Source: Pseudidiomarina woesei
Lineage (GTDB): Bacteria; Pseudomonadota; Gammaproteobacteria; Enterobacterales; Alteromonadaceae
Assembly: GCF_001418345.1 (NCBI RefSeq)
Contig: NZ_LIPW01000004.1
Span: 186,001 to 250,000 of the forward strand
Direction of reading: 5' to 3'
Length of the DNA stretch: 64,000 bases
Part shown: piece after piece, positions 39,934-49,549 of the stretch
Layout of the letters: every line of letters begins with the position of its first letter
Position numbering within the stretch: the stretch's first letter is position 1
Made by a program: the position numbers and the translations under genes
Notes under the pieces: model-generated
Seen by the model: the letters and a program-made list of their open reading frames with translations, nothing else
What the model was told of the DNA's origin: nothing
Database searches by the model: none

Positions 39934-39957
39934 AAAAAAGCGCCCGAAGGCGCTTTT
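39934..39957 (-). terminator. Rho-independent terminator after mshA
   Basis: A 9-bp stem AAAAGCGCC / GGCGCTTTT with a CGAA loop (39936-39957) is followed on the minus strand by a T run, 21 bases after the mshA stop. The plus strand has a shorter T stretch and could serve mshQ. Confidence 0.85.
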
Positions 39958-39977
39958 GAAAAAGTATTACATTTGAA

Positions 39978-40511
39978 TTATGAATTACAACCCGTGGTCA
40001 CTACAGTCAATGTATAACCTTGGTTAGAAGCTGGACCTGACGCTTCAATGTACTGCAAATAACAGTTTGTCGCGGTAACTTCAGTAATACCGTAACCGGT
40101 AGCGTCAATTAACGCTGCAGGTGCAATATAGATCATATCTTGTGGACCACTCGTATCACGAGTGAATACAAAATCACCTGCTAGACTAGTATTATCCGGT
40201 GCCACATTAATATTTGCTGCTGTAACAATACCTGCAACAGTTGCGGTGGGGTAACCGTAACTTGTCGGAATACTATCTACTGCAGGCGTTGGCGTATCGC
40301 TACGCGACAAGCCGATTTCTGATTCGATTGCCGACTTACCATATACGATTTGTGCTGCCGAATTAATCGCTCCTTCAACACCTTTAATTTGTGACAAACG
40401 CGCATCGCCAGCGAAGTTAAAGAACTGTGGTGCGGCGGTTACGGCTAAGATGCCGAGTACGACGATCACGATGATCAATTCGATTAAGGTAAAACCTTTT
40501 TGTGTTTTCAT
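39978..40511 (-). CDS. mshA: Major MSHA pilin MshA
   Basis: Structural type IVa pilin, 177 residues. The leader is six residues (MKTQKG) and cleavage leaves FTLIELIIVIVVLGILAVTAA, with glutamate at +5. The C-terminal disulfide loop is bounded by cysteines at about 152 and 175. The short leader, best ribosome site of the group (AAGGGAAT) and following terminator fit the abundant major subunit. It lies 46 bases after mshB, so it is either co-transcribed or has a promoter inside or before mshB. Confidence 0.88.
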   Translation of the reverse strand: MKTQKGFTLIELIIVIVVLGILAVTAAPQFFNFAGDARLSQIKGVEGAINSAAQIVYGKSAIESEIGLSRSDTPTPAVDSIPTSYGYPTATVAGIVTAANINVAPDNTSLAGDFVFTRDTSGPQDMIYIAPAALIDATGYGITEVTATNCYLQYIEASGPASNQGYTLTVVTTGCNS

Positions 40512-40557
40512 AACGCTATTCCCTTGTTAAAAATTACGGGTATTCCCCAAGTTTAAA

Positions 40558-41163
40558 CTAATTATTGCTAAAAATACTTACCCCACCGGTACGCGGGTTG
40601 TAAACAAACACGTTACCGACGGACAAATAGTCGGTTCCACTTGGCGCAGAAGCCAAGTTTTTAATGGTATTTGCTAAATAATACACGCAAATATCATTAA
40701 CACCGTTATTTTCGCGAGTAACGTAATAACGGTTTTCACCCAACAGGGTAAAACTGGTTGTAGCGGTTGGTGCGCCTTGCAGTATGGCCTGCATAATGGT
40801 GCGGCAGTCTTCGCTAGATATGTTTAAATCATGGGCGTCTAGGTTGTTATCGCCACTGACAGGGTAACCCGTGCTGCCGTCGACATTAACACTAATGCCA
40901 TCCATAACCACTACGGCGCCAGCGCCATCAACGTTGCCTTGCGGTCGGCCACGCAGCTCCCACTCGGCGCGCACAAGCCCTACCGCGCTGGCAAAGCCAC
41001 CGGCCACGCCTTCAACGGCAGCGTCTTCAGCGTCAGCTGTCACGCTGGTAAAACGCGGTAATGCAGAAGCTGCTAATAACCCTAGAATGACCACAACAAT
41101 GATCAATTCAATGAGGGTAAAACCTGACTGTCTTTTTGTTATAGTGTGTTGCACAGCTAACAT
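40558..41163 (-). CDS. mshB: MSHA prepilin MshB
   Basis: A 201-residue prepilin with processing site RQSG|FTLIELIIVVVILGLLAASA and the characteristic MshB block FTSVTADAEDAAVEGVAGGF followed by AVGLVRAEWELRGR. It precedes mshA, as in Vibrio and Shewanella. The start ATG at 41163 has GGGG about eight bases upstream. No mshF lies between mshG and this gene: the gap is only 96 bases. Confidence 0.87.
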   Translation of the reverse strand: MLAVQHTITKRQSGFTLIELIIVVVILGLLAASALPRFTSVTADAEDAAVEGVAGGFASAVGLVRAEWELRGRPQGNVDGAGAVVVMDGISVNVDGSTGYPVSGDNNLDAHDLNISSEDCRTIMQAILQGAPTATTSFTLLGENRYYVTRENNGVNDICVYYLANTIKNLASAPSGTDYLSVGNVFVYNPRTGGVSIFSNN

Positions 41164-41259
41164 CCCTTATTCCCCATATGGTTATTATCTTGTATGCTGA
41201 TAATTCCCGCAAATATTAAAGGTTAACGCCGATTGTTAATTTTTCGTAAACAAAAGCCT

Positions 41260-42483
41260 TTAACGCCCTCGGTACGCATCCATCATTTCCCACATTGGCA
41301 AGAATACACCCAATGCCATAATTGTGATAATAATTGCCACAAAGACTAACATAATTGGTTCTATTCGTGCGGTTAGGCTCTTCAGGTCATAGTCGACTTC
41401 GCGTTCATAATATCCGGCTACTTCAAACAACATTTCATCGACTCGCCCGGTTTCTTCACCAACCGAAATCATTTGTAATACCAGCGGTGTAAACAATTCA
41501 CTGCTGCGGGCTGTGCGCGTTAGGCTTTCGCCGCGCTCAATATTACGTCGCATATCGTTAATACGACCGCTCATCCAAGCGTTATCAACTGCCTCTGCAA
41601 CCAAGCCAAGGCCTTGTGTTAATGGCACACCGGCTTGCAGCATAACCGCAAAGGTTCGCGCAAAACGCGCCAGTAGCGAGCGCATAATAATGTCGCCCAC
41701 TACCGGCATGCGGGTTTTAAACTTATCCCACGCCAATTTCCCGGCTGTGGTTTTTACGTAATTCACCGCGCCAGCTATGGCTACCACGAAGGCGCCAAGC
41801 ATAAGCGGCCACCAACTTACAAAGAAATTTGAGGTTGCCAGAATAATTCGCGTGGGTAACGGCAGTTCCACATTAAAGTTGGCAAACATTTGTGCAAATG
41901 GCGGTATCACCCAAATATTAATAACCACCACGGCGGCCACTAAAGCCATCATTATGAACATAGGGTAACGCAGCGCTGCTTTAATCGCTTTGCGGGTTTC
42001 TTGTTCTTTCTCTAAATATTCAGAAAGCTGCAGAAACGCGCCTTCAAGCTCACCAGTGTTTTCGCCCACATGCACAATCGCAACCAACAAGCGCGGGAAT
42101 ACTCGTGGGTGAGAAGCCATTGCTGATGACAACTGCCGACCGCGCTCTAACTGGTCAACTAAATCATGTAAAACCGTACTGAAACGTTTGTTACTGGTAT
42201 TTTCGGCTAAGCCTTCCATTGCACGAAGTAGTGGAATTCCGGCTTTGGTGAGTGAATACATTTGTCGGGTAAAAATAATCAAATCAACGTGGTTAATACG
42301 TTGTTCGAACAAGCCCTTTTTCTCAGGGTTGGCTTTGGTGGTGGCCGATTCAACATTTATTGCCAGAGGCGTGACGCCTCGACGCAATAGGCTTTCGGCA
42401 GCAGAGCTTTCGCTAGCCGCTTCGATAACCCCTTGAACTACTTGGCCGCCAGTATCGCGACCGCGATACTTATAATTCGCCAT
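41260..42483 (-). CDS. mshG: MSHA inner-membrane platform protein MshG (GspF/PilC family)
   Basis: Polytopic platform protein that couples the assembly ATPase to pilin polymerisation. Its 407 residues contain the duplicated GspF domain, each half carrying the FxRQMYSLTKAGIPLLRAME or FARTFAVMLQAGVPLTQGL pattern, and three membrane helices (two near 170-240 and one near 375-400). I take the ATG at 42483; a GTG two codons earlier is possible. It overlaps the mshE 3' end by 14 bases. Confidence 0.93.
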   Translation of the reverse strand: MANYKYRGRDTGGQVVQGVIEAASESSAAESLLRRGVTPLAINVESATTKANPEKKGLFEQRINHVDLIIFTRQMYSLTKAGIPLLRAMEGLAENTSNKRFSTVLHDLVDQLERGRQLSSAMASHPRVFPRLLVAIVHVGENTGELEGAFLQLSEYLEKEQETRKAIKAALRYPMFIMMALVAAVVVINIWVIPPFAQMFANFNVELPLPTRIILATSNFFVSWWPLMLGAFVVAIAGAVNYVKTTAGKLAWDKFKTRMPVVGDIIMRSLLARFARTFAVMLQAGVPLTQGLGLVAEAVDNAWMSGRINDMRRNIERGESLTRTARSSELFTPLVLQMISVGEETGRVDEMLFEVAGYYEREVDYDLKSLTARIEPIMLVFVAIIITIMALGVFLPMWEMMDAYRGR

Positions 42484-44230
42484 TTTCACCTGCTGTTGCG
42501 CTGGTTACGCGCAATTCTTTTTCTTCCACTGTTTCTGCCAAAAATAGTACTTCGTCTAACGACGTAACACCTTCGCGGGCATATTCTAACGCCACGTTTG
42601 CCAAAGGTTTATAGCCTTCTGACTGTCGTGCCGCTTGAGCAAATTCACGCATGTTACTGTCGCGCAGCGCGTCAATCATGCTTTCATTCATTTCTAATAA
42701 TTCAAACACACCAATTCGGCCTTTGTAGCCGGTATGGTTACAGCTTCGACAGCCTTTGCCGCGCACAAACCCGCTACCGTCAGCCGGAATAGATGGGTCC
42801 ATGCGACGCAACAACGTTAATTCTGCCGCTTCAGGTTGGTCAGCGGTTTTACAGTTATCACAAACCCGGCGTATTAACCGCTGCGCCAACACGCCTCGCA
42901 ACGCAGCACCAACCAAGTACGGTGCGGCACCCATGTCGATTAAACGCAAGGCACTAGTTATTGAGTCGTTGGTGTGCAGCGTGGTTAGCACCAAGTGACC
43001 GGTAATTGCGCCACGCAGACCAATTTCAACAGTCTCATGGTCACGCATCTCACCCACCATGATAATGTCAGGGTCTTGGCGCAATGTGGTACGTAGTACG
43101 TTGGAAAAACTTAGCCCAATTTTGCTGTTTACTTGTACTTGTGAAATACGCGGCAAACGGTATTCAACTGGGTCTTCTACGGTAATAATTTTCTTCTCGG
43201 CTTGATTTAACTCGCTAAGCGCACCGTACAACGTGGTAGTTTTACCGGAACCTGTAGGACCGGTCACAATGAGCATGCCATATGGGCGATGAATTAAGCG
43301 CCGAACTCGCTGCAGTATATGCTCTGGCATACCGGTTTGTTCAAGGTGCAATAAGCCGGCTGATTGGTCTAGCAAACGCATAACGCACGACTCACCGTAT
43401 TGCACGGGCATGGTCGACACCCGCACATCAATGCTGTGGTCGCGTACTTTGATATTAAAACGGCCGTCTTGTGGTAAACGTTTTTCCGAAATATCTAGCC
43501 CGGCCATTAGCTTAAGGCGCAACAACAAGGCATTGGCAATGTTGGTTTCGGTAAGCACGTTTTCTTGCAACACCCCATCAACCCGCATGCGAATACGCAA
43601 CGCGCGGTCATCGGGTTCGATATGAATGTCTGACGCGCGTACCTGCACGGCATCGGCAAAAATAGACTGTAGTAATTTTGCAACGGTGGCTTCGTCGTCA
43701 TCGTCATCTAACGATAACGCACCTAAATCAAACTCGGCGCCGTCTTGAGTTTCGGTTTGTAGCTCTTTCGCAAACTGCGCAATGTCTTTGGTGCGGCGAT
43801 ATAAATTGTCGAACGCTTCAAGTAAATCTGCGTCAGGCACCACGGCAAGCTTAAGTTCTCGTGGCTGCAGGTATTGCGAAATCGCGTCTACTGCAGCCAA
43901 ATCTGCAGGGTCACTCATTCCTACCAGTGCTGAGGTATCGTCCGCTTCAATCACGAGTGCACGATGACGCCGAGCTTGTACCTCTGGAATTAAATTAACG
44001 ACATTTTCTGGAATCTTTCGGTCGTTTAACGCAATTAAAGGAATATTAAGTTGGCGTGCCAAAAACTCGAGTAGTTCATGCTCTTTAATGAACCCCAGAT
44101 CAACCAAGGTAACACCCAGCTTACGGCCATTTTGTTTTTGATCGCTCAGCGCCTGCTGAAGTTGACTGCTGGAAATCATGCCATCTTGAACTAACAGGTC
44201 GCCTAAGCGCATTTTTAAACGAGGACGCAT
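42470..44230 (-). CDS. mshE: MSHA pilus extension ATPase MshE with c-di-GMP-binding MshEN domain
   Basis: GspE/PilB-type hexameric ATPase, 586 residues. The N-terminal MshEN domain is clear: RLGDLLVQDG at 8-17 and KLGVTLVDLG at 37-46, the tandem motif shown in V. cholerae MshE to bind c-di-GMP. Walker A GPTGSGKT is at 324-331, and a four-cysteine zinc site (CDNC ... CRSC) follows. GGAGG precedes the ATG. c-di-GMP binding is inferred from this motif and would make the pilus responsive to the GGDEF/EAL proteins encoded nearby. Confidence 0.95.
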   Translation of the reverse strand: MRPRLKMRLGDLLVQDGMISSSQLQQALSDQKQNGRKLGVTLVDLGFIKEHELLEFLARQLNIPLIALNDRKIPENVVNLIPEVQARRHRALVIEADDTSALVGMSDPADLAAVDAISQYLQPRELKLAVVPDADLLEAFDNLYRRTKDIAQFAKELQTETQDGAEFDLGALSLDDDDDEATVAKLLQSIFADAVQVRASDIHIEPDDRALRIRMRVDGVLQENVLTETNIANALLLRLKLMAGLDISEKRLPQDGRFNIKVRDHSIDVRVSTMPVQYGESCVMRLLDQSAGLLHLEQTGMPEHILQRVRRLIHRPYGMLIVTGPTGSGKTTTLYGALSELNQAEKKIITVEDPVEYRLPRISQVQVNSKIGLSFSNVLRTTLRQDPDIIMVGEMRDHETVEIGLRGAITGHLVLTTLHTNDSITSALRLIDMGAAPYLVGAALRGVLAQRLIRRVCDNCKTADQPEAAELTLLRRMDPSIPADGSGFVRGKGCRSCNHTGYKGRIGVFELLEMNESMIDALRDSNMREFAQAARQSEGYKPLANVALEYAREGVTSLDEVLFLAETVEEKELRVTSATAGENGEL

Positions 44231-44231
44231 A

Positions 44232-45365
44232 TTAATAGCCCTCCAAAATAGCTAAACGCTGTTCCACGTACTCGCGGGCGTCATTGCCTAAGTCTCGGCT
44301 TTGCAAGGCCTGCTGATAACAGCGCACTGCAGCTTCAAGGTTATTGCCATCTTCATGCGCAACCGCTGCTGCCAACCACCAACGGCCCTCGCCGAACTCG
44401 CTAGCCAGTACGGTGTAGTCTGCGGCCGCTTCATTAAAATAACCAAGTTGCGTGGCAGCCGCAGCACGTAACTTCATAAGTTCTGGCGCTTCTGGTGCAT
44501 CATCTCTAATATTCAACAACGCGGTGTAGGCCTGCTCTACGCGACCAATGCGCTCTAAAATTCGAGCAAACAACAACTGCCACTCTGCTTGTTGCGGGCG
44601 CATATCTAAGCCCTGCTGCAATAAAGTCAACGCGCGAGTGGTCATGCCTCGGCCGTACCAATACGCAGCTAACTCACTGCGAACTTCAACATGATCAGGC
44701 TTCACGACCAGCGCTTTTTCTAACAGCGTTTGGCCTTCGGTTCGGTTGCCCTTATCAAATGCCGCGCGAGCCTTTTCAAGATTATTGGCCGCAAGCTCCT
44801 TAGGGCTAAGTTGTACCCGGGTCACCTCAAGTGTTCCGGTATTTTGCGGTGGCTTTTTAACAACCTTGGCAGATGGTACTGGCTTACTCTCGCTCTTTGG
44901 CTCATTTGTTACTGCTAGCTCTGTTGTGTCTGCAGAAGGCGTTAAGCTCGCTTCAGTTGATGACTCTTGAGTGGTTGCATTTGGTTTTACCTCGGCCACT
45001 GATGGCAACGCACTTACATCAACAATCGCTTGGTTTTTTACCGGCGACCGAACTGATGACTGCGATGGTTCAACAAATGCTGTTTTGGGCTGTTCTGGAA
45101 ATGTTTCTTGCTGTGTATTGTTAGCGGTAGTCGCTGAGTTTGCTTCGACAACCTGCACAGGTTCTTGATCTTGCTGTTCTGTGTCAGAGTACATCCACCA
45201 CAAATTCAAGCCACCAACAATCACCGCTGCGCTGAACAGTACCGTCACAATAATCCAAACCCAGTGAATCGGTTGTGGCGCTACCGCCGCGGGCGTATAG
45301 GTTTGCGTACGCGCGGTTTGTTGGCGTTGGTCAAGGTCTTTCAGCATGCGATTAATGACACTCAT
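44232..45365 (-). CDS. mshN: MSHA biogenesis TPR protein MshN
   Basis: A 377-residue bitopic protein: N-terminal cytoplasmic MSVINRMLKDLDQR (a motif typical of MshN), a membrane helix at about 34-55, a low-complexity T/S/P/E linker (about 65-190) and a tetratricopeptide region (about 190-377, ANNLEKARAAFDKGNRTEGQ and following). It starts in an ATGA overlap with mshM and is one base from mshE. Confidence 0.88.
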   Translation of the reverse strand: MSVINRMLKDLDQRQQTARTQTYTPAAVAPQPIHWVWIIVTVLFSAAVIVGGLNLWWMYSDTEQQDQEPVQVVEANSATTANNTQQETFPEQPKTAFVEPSQSSVRSPVKNQAIVDVSALPSVAEVKPNATTQESSTEASLTPSADTTELAVTNEPKSESKPVPSAKVVKKPPQNTGTLEVTRVQLSPKELAANNLEKARAAFDKGNRTEGQTLLEKALVVKPDHVEVRSELAAYWYGRGMTTRALTLLQQGLDMRPQQAEWQLLFARILERIGRVEQAYTALLNIRDDAPEAPELMKLRAAAATQLGYFNEAAADYTVLASEFGEGRWWLAAAVAHEDGNNLEAAVRCYQQALQSRDLGNDAREYVEQRLAILEGY

Positions 45366-46276
45366 GCAGCAACCCCGTCTAACCAGCCTTGGCTATAGAC
45401 AACCCACATGAGAGCCCCCACAACTGTGGCTGCAGCCATAACCCACGGCCACTTGGCACGAGGCAAGGTTGCGTCTTCGGTATCTTCAACCGCCATTTTA
45501 ACGTGCTTGCTAGTAATAGGATAAACCCCTTCGCCGTAGCCTAGTAGTAATACCTTGTGACACAACACATTCGCCAAACGCGGAATACCACGACTTGCTT
45601 GGTGCAACATGCTCACTACTTTGCCACTAAAAATGGGGGTGCCTTTATAGCCTGCTACATGCAGTCGATGCGAAATATAACGTGCTAACTCGTGCACCGT
45701 CATAGCCTGCAAATGGTAACTAAAGGAAATACGCTGGCGTAGCTGCCGGTGGGCGCGCTCCGCCAAGCGCTCATCAAGCTCAGGCTGACCAAACAAAACA
45801 ATATGAAGCAGCTTGCGGGTTTCAGTTTCTAAGTTAGAAATTAGGCGCAATGCTTCTAACGAATCGCTCGGCAGCGCTTGCGCTTCGTCAAGCACAATAA
45901 TGACGGTTTCGCCACGCTGATTAATTTCCATTAGCTTGTGTTGAATAGCTTGGGTAACTAATTGCTGACTGGTTGCAGCGCTAATATCAACTTGTAACTC
46001 TCTGGCAATTTGCGCACGCAGTTCTTCTGGCGTCAAATATGGATTAGGTATGTAAGCGGTCACGTACTTGTCAGGTAACTCATTAAGCAGCTTACGGCAT
46101 AACAAAGTCTTCCCTGTACCTACCTCACCGACAACTTTTATAAAGCCTTCACCGGTTTGCAACGCGGTAAGCAGTACCTCCAAGGCGGCACGGTGACCTT
46201 CCAGATCACAGTAAAAGCTGGTGTTAGGTGTTAAGGTAAAGGGCAGTTCGGAAAGCCCGTAGTGCTTCTGATACAT
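45362..46276 (-). CDS. mshM: MSHA biogenesis AAA ATPase MshM (ExeA/GspA-like)
   Basis: A 304-residue AAA protein with Walker A GEVGTGKT (50-57), Walker B VIIVLDEAQAL and sensor region LISNLETETRKLLHIVLFGQ, then a C-terminal membrane helix near 283-298. ExeA-type proteins help the secretin cross peptidoglycan. The ATG at 46276 has AAGG upstream; the longer frame overlaps mshL and is rejected. Confidence 0.91.
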   Translation of the reverse strand: MYQKHYGLSELPFTLTPNTSFYCDLEGHRAALEVLLTALQTGEGFIKVVGEVGTGKTLLCRKLLNELPDKYVTAYIPNPYLTPEELRAQIARELQVDISAATSQQLVTQAIQHKLMEINQRGETVIIVLDEAQALPSDSLEALRLISNLETETRKLLHIVLFGQPELDERLAERAHRQLRQRISFSYHLQAMTVHELARYISHRLHVAGYKGTPIFSGKVVSMLHQASRGIPRLANVLCHKVLLLGYGEGVYPITSKHVKMAVEDTEDATLPRAKWPWVMAAATVVGALMWVVYSQGWLDGVAA

Positions 46277-46283
46277 GGCGGCC

Positions 46284-47924
46284 TTAGTTTCCGTACCATT
46301 TTTGCAAAATTTCACTGGAACGATTGAGCTCGTCTTGCCAGGTTTCTGCGCCAACAACGGTTGGTCTAATTAAGATAATAAGTTCTTTCTTCTGCTCAGT
46401 ACGGCGTGTGTTTTTGAACAAGTTACCAAGTACCGGAATATCGCCTAATAACGGTGCTTTCGCCTCAACGTTGCTGTAAGTAGTTTGCATAAGGCCACCT
46501 AACACAACTATTTCGCCGTTGCGTGCTTTCACAATAGTATCGCTTTCACGAATATTGCTTTGCGCTAGCGGCAACACAAAGGTGTCATTGTTAAGTTTGA
46601 CGACTTTCTCTTGTTCAGAAGTTTCAACGACCGATGGATGAACGTGCAAGATAACTTCACCGTTTTCGCTAATCTGTGGCGTAATGTCTAACGAAATACC
46701 TGAGAAAAACGGCGTCAACTCAATGTTTGGGGTTGACGTTGTGGCGGTGCCTGTAACAGTCGTGGTTGATACATTGGTGACGAAGTATTCATCTTCGCCA
46801 ATTTTTATCACCGCTTTTTGGTTATTGGCAGCACTTACACGCGGGTTAGATAGCACTTGCACGTTGCCTTGGTTTTGCAGCAAGTTCAATGCGCCAGCAA
46901 AATCACCAACATTGAGTGTCATGCCAAATACACCCTCTAGTGAATTACTAACGGAGCCGTTAGCACCAAAGGTAATCGCGCCACTGCCGCTGCCCGCACT
47001 AAACAAGTCATTCCAATTAATCCCTTGTTGGTAGTCGTCATTAAGCGCAACTTCAACAATACGGGCTTCAAGAATAACCTGACGTTGCAAGCGTTTCTGG
47101 GCCGACTCTAAAAATTCACGCGCTGAGCGAAGTTCCGAAGGCATGGCGGTTACCGTGACCAAACCTGCTTGTGGGGCGACCACTACACGACGGCCTTCGC
47201 CAGGGCCAATAATGCCTTTCAAAATAGCTTCAAGATCATTCCATAGGTCTGTTTCAGAAGAGCTACTGATAGACGAGCCATTGGTTTGCATACCATTCAT
47301 GTTTTGTGCGTTGTTGTTTACGCCACCTTGATTGCCCAGCAAGTTGTTATTCGCATTGCCGCCGTACTGATTATTGCCTGAATTATTGCGGTCATTGTCT
47401 TTCACACCGCCAGAGCTCACGCTGGTTTGCGACAACCCCATACGGCGCAGCGCTAAGTAGTCTAGCGCGATAGTTTCACTGCGCAGGCCAGCTGGAAACA
47501 CACGAATCATGCGGTTTTCTTTGCGCACTTCAAAACCATAGATGTCACTGACAACGTCTAAGGTCTCGGTTAACGTGACATCTTTTAAACTAACCGTAAT
47601 GTCTCCACTTACTTGAGGGTGCACCACAATATTATAAGGCGAGTCAGCAGCTAAGCCGGCAAAGAAGTCTTTTGCGCTTATGCTGTTGGCGGAAATTGAA
47701 AAACGTGGCTCTGCTAAGAGTTTTGCTCCAGCTTCTCGCAGTTCGGCATTGTCACCACGTAGGCTTTGTCGCACCGACTCTGGCAGTGGTGGCCGCTCGA
47801 TATTCCCACGCGACCCAGCCCCCGATTGCAGCGCCTGCTGAGCCTCAACCGGTTTACGTTCCGGTTGTTGTGCACATGCGCTAAGTAAGATTATCGCCAC
47901 CGCGATAATGCCGGTTCGTGTCAT
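46284..47924 (-). CDS. mshL: MSHA outer-membrane secretin MshL
   Basis: Outer-membrane secretin channel for the pilus, 546 residues. It has a lipoprotein signal (IILLSACAQ), an N-terminal secretin/TonB short domain (about 75-150), an N/G/Q/S-rich linker near residues 175-220, and the C-terminal secretin barrel with VQVLSNPRVSAANNQKAVIKIG and EIVVLGGLMQT. It starts in an ATGA overlap with mshK. Confidence 0.94.
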   Translation of the reverse strand: MTRTGIIAVAIILLSACAQQPERKPVEAQQALQSGAGSRGNIERPPLPESVRQSLRGDNAELREAGAKLLAEPRFSISANSISAKDFFAGLAADSPYNIVVHPQVSGDITVSLKDVTLTETLDVVSDIYGFEVRKENRMIRVFPAGLRSETIALDYLALRRMGLSQTSVSSGGVKDNDRNNSGNNQYGGNANNNLLGNQGGVNNNAQNMNGMQTNGSSISSSSETDLWNDLEAILKGIIGPGEGRRVVVAPQAGLVTVTAMPSELRSAREFLESAQKRLQRQVILEARIVEVALNDDYQQGINWNDLFSAGSGSGAITFGANGSVSNSLEGVFGMTLNVGDFAGALNLLQNQGNVQVLSNPRVSAANNQKAVIKIGEDEYFVTNVSTTTVTGTATTSTPNIELTPFFSGISLDITPQISENGEVILHVHPSVVETSEQEKVVKLNNDTFVLPLAQSNIRESDTIVKARNGEIVVLGGLMQTTYSNVEAKAPLLGDIPVLGNLFKNTRRTEQKKELIILIRPTVVGAETWQDELNRSSEILQKWYGN

Positions 47925-48289
47925 AAATTGTTCCCCGAAGTCTTCACACTTTCCTTAGCCAATTCAAACAACCGTAACGTGAGCCGTTGCTCGGTCTGTT
48001 GATCGCGCAAAGTGACAAAATTTAAGTCTATTTTCTCAACCACATAGTTTTCAAAACGCTCACCTTGGTAAAGTCGCTGACCGTTAATCAATGCTGAACG
48101 GCTACTACCGATAAACTGTATCGACTGAAGACGAGGACTACTTGAAGACTTTTGCGCACTGTCATTGCGCTGTTCAAGTTGCCGTGGCGGCATGGTCGGG
48201 TCGCTCAGCTCTTGCGCAAAACTGATTGGGCTTATTGTCAAGAAAATTGCCACGACTAGGCCAACACCGCGCTGATTAACTTGCAACAT
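47921..48289 (-). CDS. mshK: MSHA biogenesis protein MshK
   Basis: A 122-residue periplasmic protein with signal peptide (about 4-24, ending SFA) and the LSDPTMPP motif, which with LQSIQFIGSSRSALING and LYQGERFENYVVEKI marks MshK (PilP-like). It may bridge the inner-membrane subcomplex and the secretin. I start at the ATG at 48289 (GGAG seven bases upstream, 14 bases within mshJ) because it places the signal peptide at the N-terminus. Confidence 0.8.
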   Translation of the reverse strand: MLQVNQRGVGLVVAIFLTISPISFAQELSDPTMPPRQLEQRNDSAQKSSSSPRLQSIQFIGSSRSALINGQRLYQGERFENYVVEKIDLNFVTLRDQQTEQRLTLRLFELAKESVKTSGNNL

Positions 48290-48920
48290 AGTCACGCTCC
48301 AAGCTAATTGTGTAAATTTCGATAACGGCTTCGGCATTTGGTGCATCAAGCACTTTATAATCTAGTCGTTGCCAGTAAAACGACCAATCGAGTTGCTCTA
48401 ATTGCTGTAAATAATCAGCTAAAGCAAAGTAGCGGCCTTTCACTGTCAACTGCAAACGGTGACGATAAATAGCACTGTCTTCATTTTCGGCATCTTGATA
48501 AACCAGCTCTGCTGGGAGTGCTTGCGCCGAAGTCACTTTAACTCCTTTCGCCTCGTTTAACAGGGCTTTGAGTAAAGCACGATTATCAGCGGCGCTAACG
48601 TAATTCGCCTCTTGATTCAGACGTTGGTTAATTTGCACGAGTCGCTGCTGTAACTGCTCAAGGCGCTGGCGTTGTGCTGCCTGAGGGTCACCAGCCAAGC
48701 GTGCATCAACACTATTTATTTCGCGCTGCAACTGCGCAATTTGGCCTTGTACTTGTCGCTGTTTATTGTGCTCCGCCTGAATTAAGTCCAAAGCGGGCCG
48801 GGCGCCTACCCAAAACCCCAGATACAAAATCATCAGTACAATAACGACAAACCAAATGCGCCGGCGTTTCGGATCTGCCTGTTCAAACTTTGCTTGCCAC
48901 TGTTGCCACTGAGCTTTCAT
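48276..48920 (-). CDS. mshJ: MSHA biogenesis protein MshJ (PilO-like)
   Basis: A 214-residue bitopic protein: an N-terminal cytoplasmic stretch with RRRIWFVVIVLMILYLGFWV as the membrane helix, a coiled coil (about 45-100) and a small ferredoxin-like domain. This is the PilO/GspM architecture and the conserved MshJ position. It directly follows the PilN-like gene. Confidence 0.85.
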   Translation of the reverse strand: MKAQWQQWQAKFEQADPKRRRIWFVVIVLMILYLGFWVGARPALDLIQAEHNKQRQVQGQIAQLQREINSVDARLAGDPQAAQRQRLEQLQQRLVQINQRLNQEANYVSAADNRALLKALLNEAKGVKVTSAQALPAELVYQDAENEDSAIYRHRLQLTVKGRYFALADYLQQLEQLDWSFYWQRLDYKVLDAPNAEAVIEIYTISLERDYVAS

Positions 48921-49549
48921 TATTGAGCCCCCGCAGTACGCACTGAGTGCGACAACAAACTACTGTGCGCGAGGCTTCCGACAGTAAAGTCGAGCGCAGC
49001 TTCTTGGCTATTATCACGTAATTCAAACACACCAAACTGGCGTTCTTGGAGGGTTGGATAGTTTGAAAAACTCGCCAACCACTGCGGTAACGCACTGGCA
49101 TCGGTGGTTTTACCTTGTAGCGTTAACTGGCTATTGGCAGCAATAACCCGCTGCAGCCAAATGCTCTCAAGGTCGGCTTTAGCAATGTCGGTTAGTAACT
49201 GTGCAAAACTGGTTTGGCTTGCTGCGGTTACCGAAGTCATTTGCTGCAGCAATCGCTGTCGTTGGGCTAATTGAGCCTCAATGGCCGTAATTTGTTGTTC
49301 AACTTGCGGATTATTCATAGCCGCGCGCAATTCATTTTGCTTAGCCGTTAACCGCTGTTGCACCTGGCTTAGTTCGTGATTGGTGCGTTGCGTTGCTATT
49401 TGCTGCTGCCCGGCATACCAACGGCTTGCTCCCGAAAACACGACGGCGAGCACTGCGGCCGCCGCAACTACTCCCGCTGCGCGGGTAAAGGTCAACGACT
49501 GCTTACGTGGATGTAACTCTTGAACATACAGGTTAGCTAGCTGCTTCAT
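48920..49549 (-). CDS. MSHA assembly protein, PilN-like (MshI2)
   Basis: A 209-residue bitopic protein starting MKQLANLYVQELHPRKQSLT, with one membrane helix (about 23-42), a coiled coil (about 50-95) and a C-terminal domain. The opening resembles the PilN motif that binds PilM. In Vibrio and Shewanella this gene is called mshI2 or is counted as part of mshI. It overlaps its PilM-like partner by four bases (ATGA). Confidence 0.8.
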   Translation of the reverse strand: MKQLANLYVQELHPRKQSLTFTRAAGVVAAAAVLAVVFSGASRWYAGQQQIATQRTNHELSQVQQRLTAKQNELRAAMNNPQVEQQITAIEAQLAQRQRLLQQMTSVTAASQTSFAQLLTDIAKADLESIWLQRVIAANSQLTLQGKTTDASALPQWLASFSNYPTLQERQFGVFELRDNSQEAALDFTVGSLAHSSLLSHSVRTAGAQ

